The translations under genes were made by a program, and so were the position numbers. This document shows, piece by piece, positions 48,461 to 59,598 of a stretch of 64,000 nucleotides of DNA. The notes beneath the pieces were generated by a model that was not told where the DNA came from, searched no databases, and worked only from the letters and a program-made list of their open reading frames with translations. Position 1 is the first letter of the stretch. Every line of letters begins with the position of its first letter. The stretch is taken from the NCBI GenBank assembly GCA_026936325.1, contig JAPTHN010000007.1, positions 23,213,974-23,277,973 on the forward strand, read 5' to 3'. The DNA comes from Platynereis dumerilii (lineage: Eukaryota; Annelida; Polychaeta; Phyllodocida; Nereididae).

Positions 48461-51347
48461 CTTTGAACTGAAATGTGCACGCGCAAGCCGCTGCCCCTCC
48501 CTGTTCCACACAGATGCCTCCGTTTTTGCATGGGTTAGTATCGCAAGGCCTCTTCTCTTTCGTCTGGCAGTCAGCTCCTGTCCAACCTGAATCAGAAAAA
48601 AGATTTTTGTTAATCAGCGTAAGTCAGCTCTGATTACATGTAGGCCTATTGCAGAACTTCATTGAACAGATTCAAGATACAGTTTTCTGGTAGCCTTGAG
48701 GCTAAGAAGTGGAAGTGATTTAAGTCTATATCATGCAGATATTGAGTAAATTACAGATTCTACTTTTTGCGAGGACATTATTTAGGTTTGGTAAAGATAT
48801 GTCTTACAGAATGCAGATATTGCATAAATTTATACAGATTCAGTTTTCTGGGTGTCCAAGCTAATAAAGATGAAATGATTTAAGCGAAATCTGTCTTGCA
48901 GATATTACATGTTCCAGCTGCAGTTTCTTGGTGGTAAGGGCCATGAAAGAGATCGATGTTATTTAAGTTCAGTGAGAATATCTTGTGGAGAGTAGAAATG
49001 ATTTTACTTTAAACTGACCTGGCAGGCAGACCTTCTGACCACTAGCAAGGTCACACTCGTAGTGACTTGTTGGAGGTGGATCAGGGCAGTGTATGCCACA
49101 GTTTGTCCCGTAATAGTGAGTACTACAGGCCATGGAGGCTTGGAACACCAACCTACACAAACATGGTAATGACATTTAAGAAGATAAAATATGGCATGTT
49201 TTGTCCGTACAACAATTAGTGAAATCATAACGAATTAAATGTAATTCTGGTGATAGATTGATATGGGATGGCACTATGTGCCCGTAATGAAATTAGAATG
49301 GCATGTCTTAAATTGATTGTGATAGAGTTACCTTGTTCTGTGCCGAGCGATATAACTTTGTTCCGGTTGTGTTTTTATTCTTTGGGTCAAGGTATCCACA
49401 TGGTCATTGCTACCTGTGAAAATGCCCAGGTCACGGTCGAACACAACCACCTTCAAGTCAAATTCATCCTGAAACATTTAAAATGCAAAACACAAATCAA
49501 GTTTACGCAAGTGCTTGTAAAGATCATCAGATAAGAAAATGTATAAAAACAGGAATTAAGAAAGCCATTTTTAGGTAGTCGATCAATGATCACTTGTCAC
49601 CGCTTGTCAGGTAAAAGGTGAAAGATTTATGGGATTGGGAAAAGAAAATTTCAGCTGTGACCCTTCAAAATGTTTTCTCAAATTCGTAGCCGTTGTGGCC
49701 ATTAGAAAAAAAAGAAATTAAGTCACAGAGCAAACATTACATATAGGTTGCATCCAAAGGGCTTTCAGATATTTTTTGGAAAAGGTTCAATAAAAGGCTG
49801 TGCAAAAAAACAGCATCAATTGACCAATTTTGCTGCAAATAGAATGAACTGCACACACTCTAAAAAGTGGAAGCAAATGTTTGATACCGTGAAAAAGTGA
49901 AAAATGCCAAATGTTGTGCATGTTATCTATTTGAGGCTCAAATTTTTGCTTCTTAGACAAATTTGATGACTTCAATCAAGTTGACGGTAAGCATTTATTT
50001 TAACAAAAGTATTATACAAAGAAAAAATGACATTTATTAGTTAGAATTTTACACCGATAAAAAATGTCAAGGTAGTACTCAAGCTGGTTGAAGACAGGCT
50101 GTAACTTTGGTTAACATTCTCACAAATATTTCATGTCAACATTTTCTTAAATTGTTTGTTACTCAACATAGAACTTTTACTTGTTTCAGTGGAAAACCTT
50201 CAAGCGAATTGGTTGCTACTCAGCTGCAACCATTGAAAGTCAATCTTAACCAGACTTCTTGGATTTAACGCCTTCTAAAAATGGTCGCAACTGAGTATTG
50301 ATCAGTTTGCGTAAGCATATATTTCAAATAATTTGGAATGCATCCAGCTTGGAATAAACACATCCAGCTTATTGGTTGAAGTATTAATTATGAATAATTG
50401 AAAATATCCATATATATATACTGACCGGGAAGGCAGTCTTGACTTTGAACACCAGTGGGTTGCTAAGGTTTGCTATTGAAGAACCAAAGAGGTTGACATC
50501 TTGGTCCTTGATGGCCTTCGATTGGTACTTCCCGTACTGACATCTTTTTATATCGTTAGCCCTGTGGGAGAGATTGATTATATGAAGTAAGAACATTTGA
50601 TTGACAAGCAGTACACATAACTTGCCATGAAGGGATTATTAGTTTTCAAATAGTGATGCCAGTCTGTCAAATTGTTTAGTTTTTCCCCATGGCAGTTGGA
50701 ATAAATTACGAAAGTGTTAAGATAAAGTTCATACTTTCCTGGGGCGTCCAAGCACACAGTGAACATGTGGTCACACCCATTCCTCTGACATAGGCCGAAC
50801 TTGCCATCGCAACAATGACCATTCGCCCCTTCTCCATCGTTATTTTCGTATTTGATGAATTTAATCTTCACCTCTCCATTTCCGTGAGCCTTTGAAATAA
50901 GCAAAAATATATCAGTTTATATGAGAGATACAATTTTTCATTAAAAAAATATCATTGGATCGATCATGAGGGCTTCATGAGTTTTATTATGTCCATTGAA
51001 GAATTTATGTTGCACAAGGTGAAGGTAACGGCCGTATAAATTTTGCAGTGGTCAAATAAAGTTGATATATCATGAAGACAGTTAAATCATAAGTTACTGT
51101 ATGTTGTAAATGTAATAGAGATGATACAGACCAATGATTCATGCAGTATGAATTTTGTGATATTGCCCACTTTTTCACTCAAGTAAAATTATTGTCACAA
51201 TGGCCTGAACTTGTGTTGTTTTATATAACGGGCAAAAAGCTACATAATAAACACAGACAGATTCCAATCCTCTATGAAAAATAATGAACTTACTGTTTGA
51301 AAGTTTACAAAACCCAAAAGCAGCAATAGAGAGAGGATGTTCTTCAT
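48461..51347 (-). CDS. MNNL-DSL-EGF protein, copy 2, intact front half with no intact 3' end
   Basis: Six intact exons match copy 1 in length and phase: 51294-51347, 50735-50889, 50426-50561, 49332-49468, 49019-49152 and 48461-48586. They encode a signal peptide (MKNILSLLLLLGFVNFQT), the MNNL domain (GHCCDGKFGLCQ, CDHMFTVCLDAPGK, RCQYGKY, NPLVFKVKTAFP), a DSL domain (HYYGTNCGIHC, HYECD, GQKVCLPGW) and EGF1. All splice sites are present and no stops interrupt these exons. The following EGF2 and linker exons are broken and there is no fibrinogen domain. The copy may be a young pseudogene, may end shortly after EGF1 by intron read-through as a short secreted protein, or may splice onto the phase-1 exons of copy 1 downstream. 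Without transcripts these cannot be told apart. Confidence 0.7.
48650..48970 (-). repeat. copy 2 version of the 90-bp intronic repeat
   Basis: Three or so degenerate units with the CTGTCTTGCAGATATT core (near 48798 and 48890) lie in the intron between the DSL and EGF1 exons, the position they occupy in copies 1 and 3. Confidence 0.6.
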
Positions 51348-51659
51348 GTTACAAATGTAAGCTTATGTAGACTGTACTGGTGCAATAAGGTCCAGATTGC
51401 CTTTGTAGTTATACTATAGTTATACCCACAATTTTATGCATAAATTGACATATATGGAGAATGGATGCACAGACCAGCTCACAGCCCATAGCCAAATTGC
51501 TGCCATTACAGGAGAATGTGATATTGGAATGACATACTTGCCACAAGTTAGTCACTATGTTCATAGTGTTTGTGATATTTTCAAAATTAGGGTTTTGTAA
51601 TGTGATAAGGGTATTTGCATGTTTGTTGAAACGAAGATTAATTGTTTATAGTTGTTAAC

Positions 51660-52390
51660 ACACACAAGTTATGAATGAATGAATGAATATTTATTTTCAA
51701 CTTATACAGGTACAATACATGACAATATAGATACAAAGACGACAAAGGCAAATATAAGTTGATGGAAGAACACCCGAGTAAATAAATACTATACCCAGAT
51801 ATGAGCTTCTGGTAAAGTTACATATATTTTACATATAATATTTAATTTTAAACATGACAATCGGACTCTATAAATATATTGTTACACTGGATAATGAAAT
51901 GATACTTCTGAACTGAAGAAAAATATCTAATGACCACATCTTGCTCGTGCATTAGCCGGGGTTAAAAGATCAAGAAATATCAACTTTGCTAAAAGAGGTA
52001 CCATTTTATTTTTATTTTTGTCACAGTGTTAGATAGCATATTGGTATGGTCTGTTGCAATATACATTTTATAGGATTTTGCAGTACCTGTGACATTCTAA
52101 TAAATTATAATGATCTTAATATATCTTCAAATGGCAAATTTACCAATTGATATATTTACATGGAAGGCCTAAACAAAAAACTGTAATAAGAGTATAAAAT
52201 CTGTGATGGTTGCCAAGAAGAAAAAGGCCAATTCTTTTATTGAAAATAAATTAATTAAATATGTTCTGTTGCATGAAGGCATATTTGGATGGCTCTGATT
52301 TCTAAGGCTTTTAAAATTGTTCTCCAGAAATCTTCTCACTAATGGCTCTCTCTTTGATCTCATGCTACTGCACCCTGGACCTCCAAATCC
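51660..52390 (-). mobile_element. possible 3' end of a LINE
   Basis: Read on minus, the segment ends with AAATATTCATTCATTCATTC, the simple-repeat tail typical of CR1/L2 elements. The interior is AT-rich without recognisable protein, so the limits and family are uncertain. Confidence 0.4.
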
Positions 52391-53130
52391 TGCAAAGACA
52401 ATTTGATGCTGGTGTTATTGGTATATTCATTTAATTTGATATAACAATTTACTATATTTGAAAAGATATAATATGAGATACAAATATTTTTTTTGTGTTA
52501 TGAAAACGGGAATTTTTGATTTTTATGAAAAAAGCCATCGCAAGGTAAAGTTAACCAACCCATATTTATCCTGAAACTGCTGATGATTTTCCATTGAATC
52601 GGTCAAATGAATGGATCTTTGATTTTCCTAAGATATATCAAGACCAGGATTCTGGGGGGGGGGGGGATAACAAAATTATACACTCACCCTGGAGAGCTTA
52701 ATATTCAGACAAAGTTCAAAACATGGTGATTTCTTGGGTTTATTCACTTTACTTGACTTCTGAATTGTGGAATGACAATGATAGTCGGCCAGATGGTTGA
52801 CAATGGCCTAATACCAACCAGAGAGTGTAACAGGCTTGAGGGGAAATTAATTAATCAGCCTCATTTTGAAAAGCTGAATTATTGTACGTCAACAATTGAA
52901 ACTTCCTTGAAATATTTAGGTTGGTTCACTTTTTCTATAAATATGTGGATTAGTTCACTTTATTATGTTTACCTTGCAGCTTGCCTTGGGTTCGGACGAC
53001 ATTTGGTTGGTTCACCCCCTATATAATGTAGCTTTTGAAAAAAGCGTCACTGCCAAAAAAGTGTCAGTGAGATATTCTGATATTTTCAGAAATAATTAAG
53101 GGAAATAGATGTGACCTGTGAGCACATTTC
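52391..53130. other. intergenic spacer between copy 2 and the CFAP276 relic
   Basis: AT-rich DNA with a poly-G tract at about 52652-52666. Nothing else is recognised. Confidence 0.5.
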
Positions 53131-53245
53131 CTCAAACTTTTCTGTGCATGTGTAAGTATTACATAGTTGTAAGACCTTACCTGAAATCACTTTTTCTTTT
53201 GAATTTCTGAGGGCCATTTCAGTCAAATGACCCTGTCTACAAGTT
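53130..53245 (+). pseudogene. duplicated fragment of CFAP276 intron 3 end and exon 4
   Basis: CTGTGCATGTGT, TTACCTGAAATCA, CTTTTTCTTTTG and AGGGCCATTTCAGTCAAATGAC align in order with 37340-37440 of CFAP276 (CTGTGCATGTGT, TTACCTGATATCA, TTGTCTTTTGC, AGGGGCATCACACTCAAACGAC). The splice acceptor AG is lost and the frame is broken. Its orientation relative to the FReD relic at 55062-55193 matches the CFAP276/copy 1 arrangement, so it marks one end of a tandem block duplication. Confidence 0.7.
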
Positions 53246-53842
53246 GACCGCGTTTCATTGCCAGTGCTTTTTCCAGCCTTGGCAGAACATATATAGATAG
53301 AGCCATGTATTGCCATCTAGTGGCTAGTGTGCACTTCTGTGAGCTCAAGTGAGCACTGAGCGGTGCACTGAAACTGAATGTGAGAAACTCACACAACTTT
53401 TGTCTGGAGGAAACCAGGTTTGTTTCTGAGAGTGCTGATGACTTTGTCTACTTCCTTAGAGAATGTGATTGCCGAGTCTGACTCTGGTTCACCTCAATGT
53501 TGAACAGAAACTTGGTTAATATACAATGAAATTGGAACTATTTTTGGGACCGCAATGCTGCAGGTGGCAGCAAAATCCAGTTCTCGTAAATTTTCACCAG
53601 ACAGCAAATGACCAATGTTGGCTGCTCTGTCTCTTCTGAACTGTGATTGGAAAGTTGGGAGACTCGAGGCCTCACAGTGCCTTGAAACTGACAACTGTAT
53701 GATGAGCTATGATGCTACCCCCTGGCATAAAATTGGTTTTGTATGTCGAAGAAGAAGTTTCAAATTTGTTGCACATTTCACAAAGTTTCTGTTCAATACC
53801 TAGGTCAACCCAAGTCAGACAAGGCAATCCTGTTCTCTAAAA

Positions 53843-54661
53843 AGTAGCAAGGCCATCAGCATACTCTGGAACAGCCCTTGTTTCTTTCAGACAAAAGATC
53901 TCCTTCTTCTCAAGGCCATCAGCATACTCTGGAACAGCCCCGATTTCTTTCAGACAAAAGATCTCCTTCATCTCAAGGCCATCAGCATACTCTGGAACAG
54001 CCCTTATTTCTTTCAGACAAAAGATCTCCTTCTTCTCAAGGCCATCAGCATACTCTGGAACAGCCCCGATTTCTTTCAGACAAAAGATCTCCTTCATCTC
54101 AAGGCCATCAGCATACTCTGGAACAGCCCTTATTTCTTTCAGACAAAAGATCTCCTTCTTCTCAAGGCCATCAGCATACTCTGGAACAGCCCCGATTTCT
54201 TTCAGACAAAAGATCTCCTTCATCTCAAGGCCATCAGCATACTCTGGAACAGCCCCGATTTCTTTCATACAAAAGATCTCCTTCATCTCAAGGCCATCAG
54301 CATACTCTGGAACAGCCTCGATTTCTTTCATACAAAAGATCTCCTTCATCTCAAGGCCATCAGCATACTCTGGAACAGCCCCGATTTCTTTCGGGCTAAA
54401 GATCTCCTCCTTCTCAAGGCCATCAGCATACTCTGGAACAGCCTCGGTTTCTTTCGGGCTAAAGATCTCCTTTTTCTCAAGGCCATCAGCATACTCTGGA
54501 ACTGCCCCGATTTCTTTCGGGCTAAAGATCTCCTTTTTCTCAAGGCCATCAGCATACTCTGGAACAGCCCTGATTTCTTTCGGGCTAAAGATCTCCTTCT
54601 TCTCAAGGCCATCAGCATACTCTGGAACAGCCCTTATTTCTTTCAGACAAAAGAGCTCCTT
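53843..54661 (-). repeat. 63-bp minisatellite, 13 copies, open on both strands
   Basis: The unit containing CAAGGCCATCAGCATACTCT recurs exactly every 63 bp from 53845 to 54601. As 63 is divisible by three, long frames stay open on both strands. The minus frame repeats AVPEYADGLEKKEIF(C/S)(L/P)KEI and ends GLATF-stop. Neighbouring units differ mostly by amino-acid-changing substitutions in either frame and no usable in-phase splice link was found, so I treat it as a repeat rather than an exon. It separates the CFAP276 relic from the FReD relic. Confidence 0.85.
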
Positions 54662-54769
54662 CTCTTCTTCTTCTTTTGGTCTGAATCAGACGACTCAGCA
54701 TCTCTTCAACTCGTGGAGAACATCTCAAAATATCACAATACTCTTTTGGTGTTATTATAGTATTTCAGG

Positions 54770-55061
54770 TTCAGCTGCTCACTGTGATTTATAATATCAT
54801 TTTATTCTTCTGCTTTGTTTTGTCAATGCTGCGGTTTGTTTGTGCTGCATAAATTAAATAATCCTGTAAATGCAATTGGCAGAAAAAAACAAACGCCATG
54901 TAAAACTTCTGTCGATATTCTTTTTAATATGAAATATACAAAATATTAGGTTGAGTGGAAACCTGCCAGGCCTTTATTATTGTGTCAATTACATGGTTCA
55001 TTAAGGGAAGATGCTTATGGAGACACTGACTTTACTTTTTGTGGATTACATGTAGTTTAGG
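54770..55061. repeat. duplicated 3'-end region of CFAP276/copy 1
   Basis: Aligns with 37560-37833: TTAAATAATC(C/A)TGTAA(A)TGCAATTGGCAG, ACAAAC(A/G)CCATGTAAAAC and AGGCCTTTATT are shared. The CFAP276 poly(A) signal is altered here, while the minus-strand signal of the fibrinogen gene is kept. Confidence 0.75.
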
Positions 55062-55193
55062 TTAATTCATAATAACAGAAGCCATTATGGGTGTTCCTTT
55101 ATATTTTGCCAGTGTATTCCCGATCTCATAAAGGTAGAGTCCGTTAAGCTTGTCTTCCAGGCAATCATTTGACCTCCATCCAGACAGATTTTT
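55062..55193 (-). pseudogene. relic of the last fibrinogen-domain exon (copy 3)
   Basis: Homologous to exon 13 of copy 1. It still has a splice acceptor and an open frame ending at the stop 55062-55064 and reads NLSGWRSNDCLEDKLNGLYL, then NTLAKYKGTPIMASVIM. The family tryptophan pair GWW is GWR and the CGDSPCMSW segment is deleted. The four preceding FReD exons are absent, so it cannot complete a fibrinogen domain. Confidence 0.8.
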
Positions 55194-55975
55194 CTGAAAA
55201 TACAGATATGCAGTGTTTTTTAATGAAAGGATGAAATTGCATTAAAATGGGATTTCTCACATCTAAACATCTAAGTGAATAAAGAATAGCAATGTAAATC
55301 ATTGTCAGTTATTCAGTCATCAGAGGTGTCTCTTCCACCTGCGTTCTCTCTAACGACATAATTAATTCAGACACACTGGCCTTGTTTTCTTGGAGCAACA
55401 AACCAAGGGCCTTCAATATACATAAACTAGTAAACAGGGCTTGAAAAATGTGAATTTCCAGGCAATTTGATTAAGTATGACAAAATTTCCCACGAATGGT
55501 CGCAATTCAAGCGACTACTTCCAAGTCAGAAATTTTGACCTATTTTCAAAAATTTCGAGTCAGATTTAGAAATTTCCTTGTAATGACATGCCCAAATTCT
55601 CTACTTTTTCCAGCCATGCCGGTGAATCCTGTCAGAGCAGAGCACATACAATGTTACATTGTTACAAGGTGTAAATTGGAAAAAAAAGATTTTTGAATAA
55701 ACAAATATGTATGTAAATATGATATACCATAATTATCACTCTAAACATTTGGTTGTCAATGTGACTAGTTTATGACTACTTCAGGGTAGTAGTGGTTGCA
55801 AAAAGTTGGTAGTGACTTCCTGGAAAATCATATTGACCATTCTATCATAATCAAAATGACTACGTTGACTATGTAAGTGTCCAAAAGGTAATCAATTTGA
55901 TCACCATCTGGTAGCTTTGATTACCAGAGTGGTACAGCTTACTAATCCAGTATTTGTCAGATTGACAACCCTTTA

Positions 55976-57225
55976 GGCCCGTTTTCACCAACATGGTATT
56001 AAGAGTTATGCCAGGTCTTAGCTAAGACCTGGTCTGGCTAAGCCAATCACTCAAGCGTAGCAGGATCAAGGAACATTTACTGAGTGAAAGTCTGCACATA
56101 GTATTTAAACAACTCAACTGTTATAAACACAATTAATCTCTGAAGTTCCAAAACATGGCCACACGACAAGGTAAGAGAAAAAGAGGGGTGGGCTTGGAAA
56201 TTTATAAAAAAGAAAATTAATTAGTTGCCTGTCCAGTATTGGTGACAGAAATGCATTTTTCTTTAGCCCCCTCCCCTCAAACAATAAATTAATACAAATC
56301 AGCTGGTCATGCATTTTTGCACAATGAAACTACAATTGTGGTTGAATCCCTTTGAAGATCTAATGATAAGGGTCCTCAAAATCTCATGTACCCAGAATGG
56401 CTGACTTGCCTGCGATTTTTTGCTACCGGCAGTTACCAACAAGTCGTTGGTGATTTGAGTGGAATTAGTGTCGCCTCAGTTTCAAGGATTGTGAAGCGTG
56501 TTAGTCATGCAGTCGCTTCATTAAAACCCATATAGGTACGTATGCCTAGTGGACCAGTCACACTGGAGGCTAAATTGGAATTTTCCGAAATCGCCCGATT
56601 TCCGGGGGGTTATAGGATGCATAGATTGCACCCACGTCCGAATTTCCTGCCCTTTGAAAGTACCCCTGTGCTAAGACCAACAACAAGTGCAGAGGGTTTG
56701 TACAACTCAGCACAGAAGAATTGCCTCTATTTGGTGTCATGACATTCATAGGCAAATGCTATAAAAACATAGTTTCATACATGAAATACTTTTAAATCGT
56801 GTGCTTAATGCTGTATGGCTAGTATATTTGCAACAGTTACTTCAACAAATATATTTTCTAGGTAAGTGTGTGTTCTTGGTTTGCAAACTTTATATCTCAT
56901 GATGTGACATATCTTTCATGAAAAAATCTTTGGTGACTGTTAAATTGGAGAAGCATGCGAGTATAATAGACAAAGGCCTATAATACTGATTTGTCATGCC
57001 ATCTCATAAGAAACTTATGTTCTGTTTTCATTGGCCTAATCACTTTTTGACACCAAATCAGTTTGAGATGGCTGATCCTGAGTTTGGTGACAATGTGTAT
57101 GATTCACTGAACCTTGACTGGTTTACATGCTTAGCACACTCTTGGTGAAATGGACTTAGTTATACCAGGTTTAAAGGAGTTAACACCAGGCTTAACTCTT
57201 AATACCAAGTTGGTGAAAATGGGCC
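55976..57225 (+). mobile_element. PIF/Harbinger DNA transposon with decayed transposase
   Basis: Inverted ends GGC CCGTTTTCACCAACATGG (left) and GGCCCATTTTCACCAACTTGG (right, read inward) continue into TATTAAGAGTTA and are flanked by the 3-bp duplication TTA (55973-55975 and 57226-57228), the Harbinger signature. Inside, 56410-56533 reads FFATGSYQQVVGDLSGIS then VASVSRIVKRVSHAVASL, the transposase N-terminal helix-turn-helix. About 56575-56690 reads FSEIARFPG, then in the next frame VIGCIDCTHVRISCP, the first catalytic Asp region. A stop and a frameshift interrupt it and the rest of the DDE domain is deleted, leaving 1.25 kb. Confidence 0.85.
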
Positions 57226-57909
57226 TTAGTGATTTTGACACAAGGAGTTGTCGGTTTAGGCACCAGGAATTATCACTCTAGAGTTGTCATCTTGACCGCC
57301 CTTTGTTTAGAGTGTATACTGACCAAACTCCTGTGATCCAAAATGAGTGGCTGTTGGTTGCAATAAAGACATATTTGACATTTGAAACTGCAGACAGTAA
57401 CTAAACACCTTCAGTGTCTTGATGTGTGCAGGTGTTGAACTTACTTGACCATAATTTCCTTTATAATTGTCCTCGCTTCAATATTTTTCACAGCGCGGTT
57501 GAGATCTCTTCTTTTGCAGAGCCTTAATAAAAAGACACATACACATAGTGAAGAACTTTATAGTTCAAAATAGAATTGATGTGCTAGACAGAATATTTTG
57601 TTTCCATGTGGAACCTTTGCAGACCTTACAAGGCTTACGTATATATATGGCTCTAAATTAAACCTTTCAGCCATGGTTGACGTTTGTATTCTGCTTCAGA
57701 ACACTCAGGATAAATGTGGAATCTCTGGGCCCTGGATAAAGAAATATTTTGTTCCACATGAAACCCTTGTTTCCAATTAGAAACTTCCAAGCCAAGAATC
57801 TTATTATTTAAAGTGTTTGGATTATAGTAGGCCTAGGCACAGCACTTATTAGCAAACATAAAATCATTTTTACCAAATATAAAATCTTTTTTATATTATA
57901 TTTACTGAC

Positions 57910-59598
57910 CAGTCTCGATGGCAGGAACGGTGGGAGCAGGAGTGGCGATGTTTTCTACTTTTTCTTCATCTTCATCAGTATTTACTTTGGAACCTTTAAA
58001 AAAAGCACATAGTGTAGAACCATATAGTTCAATATTGAACCTATCTGTTCAATTAAAGAACCTTTGGGATTCATGTGGAATCCCTGGGCCCTGGATGGAA
58101 AATATTTTGTTCCACGTGAAACCTTTGTTCCCAGTTAGAACTTTCCAAGCCAAGAGCCTTCTTAAAGTGGTTGGACTGTCTTACAATATTAAGTAGGTAT
58201 GCAAATCACTTTTTACCAAACATGAAATCTTTCATGGATGGTAGGAACGGTGTTAGCAGGAATGAAAAAGTGTTCTTCTATTTCTCTATTGGTCTTCACT
58301 GCAGAACCTTAAACAAACTGCACTTAGTTAAGAACTTTGCGGTTCAAGAATGAACCAGTCTGTTTCATTATAGAACCTTGGAGGAATCCATGGATAAAAA
58401 TATTTTGCTCCAAGTGAACCTTTGTTTCCAGTTAGAACCTTCCAAGCCAAAAACCTTCTTGAAGTGTTTGGATTGTCTCAGAATAGTATTCATATATATT
58501 ATTTATAACTTTTTGCCAAACAAACAATTTCTTTTACTTATACTAACCAGTCTCCACGGGAGGAACAGTAGGAGCAGGAGTGTCAAAGAGTTCTTCTTCT
58601 TCTTCTTCTTCATCGGTCTTCTCTGCAGAACCTTAAAAAACCTTCACATAGTAAGAACCTTGTAGTTAAAAATTGAACCTTTCTGTTTAGTTATAAATAA
58701 AACCATGACGATTCACGAGGAATCCTTGGATAAAAATATTTTGTTCCACATGTAATCTTCAGTTTTAAAATTTTGATCCTTCCAAGCCAAGAACCTTCTT
58801 AAAGTGTTTGGACTGTCTCAGAATAGCATGCATATCACTTTTTCCCAAACATAAAATCTCTTTTATTTCCACTAACCAGTCTCCACGGGAGGAACGGTGG
58901 GAGCAGGAGTGGCAATGGGTTCTTCTTTTTCTTCATCCTCATCAATATTTACTTCGGAACCTTAAAAAAACGCACACAGTGAAGAACTTCATAGTTCAAA
59001 ATTGAACCTCTTGGTTCTATTAAAGAACCTTTTGGATTCATGAGAAATCTCTGGCCCTGGATAAAAAATATTGTGTTCCCCATGAAACTTTTGTTTCTAG
59101 TTAGAACCTTCCAAGCCAAAAAACTTCTTGAAGTGTTTGGATTTGCACAGAATAGTAGGTACATTTCTTTTAACCAAACATAAAATCACTTTAACCAAAT
59201 ATAAAATATTTCATTTTTACTGACCAGTCTCCACGGGAGGAACGGTGGGAGCAGGAGTGGCAATGAGTTCTTCTTTTTCTTCATCTTCATCGTTCTTTAC
59301 TGCGGAACCTTGAAAAAACCACGCATATTTTAGAACCTTATAGTTCAAAATTTAACCTTAGAATTCATGAGGAATCCCTGGATAAAAAATCTTTGTTCTT
59401 CATGAAATTGTTTCCAGTTAGAATCTTCCAAGCTAAGAACCTTCTTAAAGTGTTTGGACTGCCTCAAAATAGTATGCATATCACTTTTTCAAACATAAAA
59501 TCTCATTAATTTATACTGACTGGTCTCCATGGGAGGAACGGTGGGAGCAGGAGTGGCAATGGCTTCTTCTTTCTCTTCATCAGTATTCACTGCAGAAC
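57910..59598 (-). repeat. tandem array of linker mini-exons in copy 3
   Basis: Six units of about 320 bp, each with one short exon flanked by AG and GT: 59521-59598 (78 bp), 59225-59308, 58877-58960, 58548-58631, about 58228-58308 and 57910-57993 (84 bp each where intact). The five intact ones are open, start and end in phase 1, and encode an acidic stretch then (I/D)(A/T)TPAPTVPP(V/M/A)ET, for example VNIDEDEEKEEPIATPAPTV. The 58228 unit has lost its donor. The intronic parts are also repeated (AGAACCTTCCAAGCCAAGAA). A worn unit lies in copy 2 at 47681-47753, and 57390-57700 and 47240-47520 hold more fragments. Confidence 0.85.

Noticed and set aside
52169-52363. 64-codon minus frame as a LINE protein remnant
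   Set aside because: It shows no reverse-transcriptase or endonuclease motif. Only the ATTC-repeat tail nearby hints at a LINE.
53837-54399. Repetitive 170-173-codon open frames on both strands
   Set aside because: They are produced by a 63-bp tandem repeat whose unit length is divisible by three. Units vary mainly by non-synonymous changes and I see no splice link in phase with neighbouring exons.
53843-54661. Regular repeat array as a CRISPR
   Set aside because: The units are contiguous 63-bp copies with no unique spacers, and the genome is eukaryotic.
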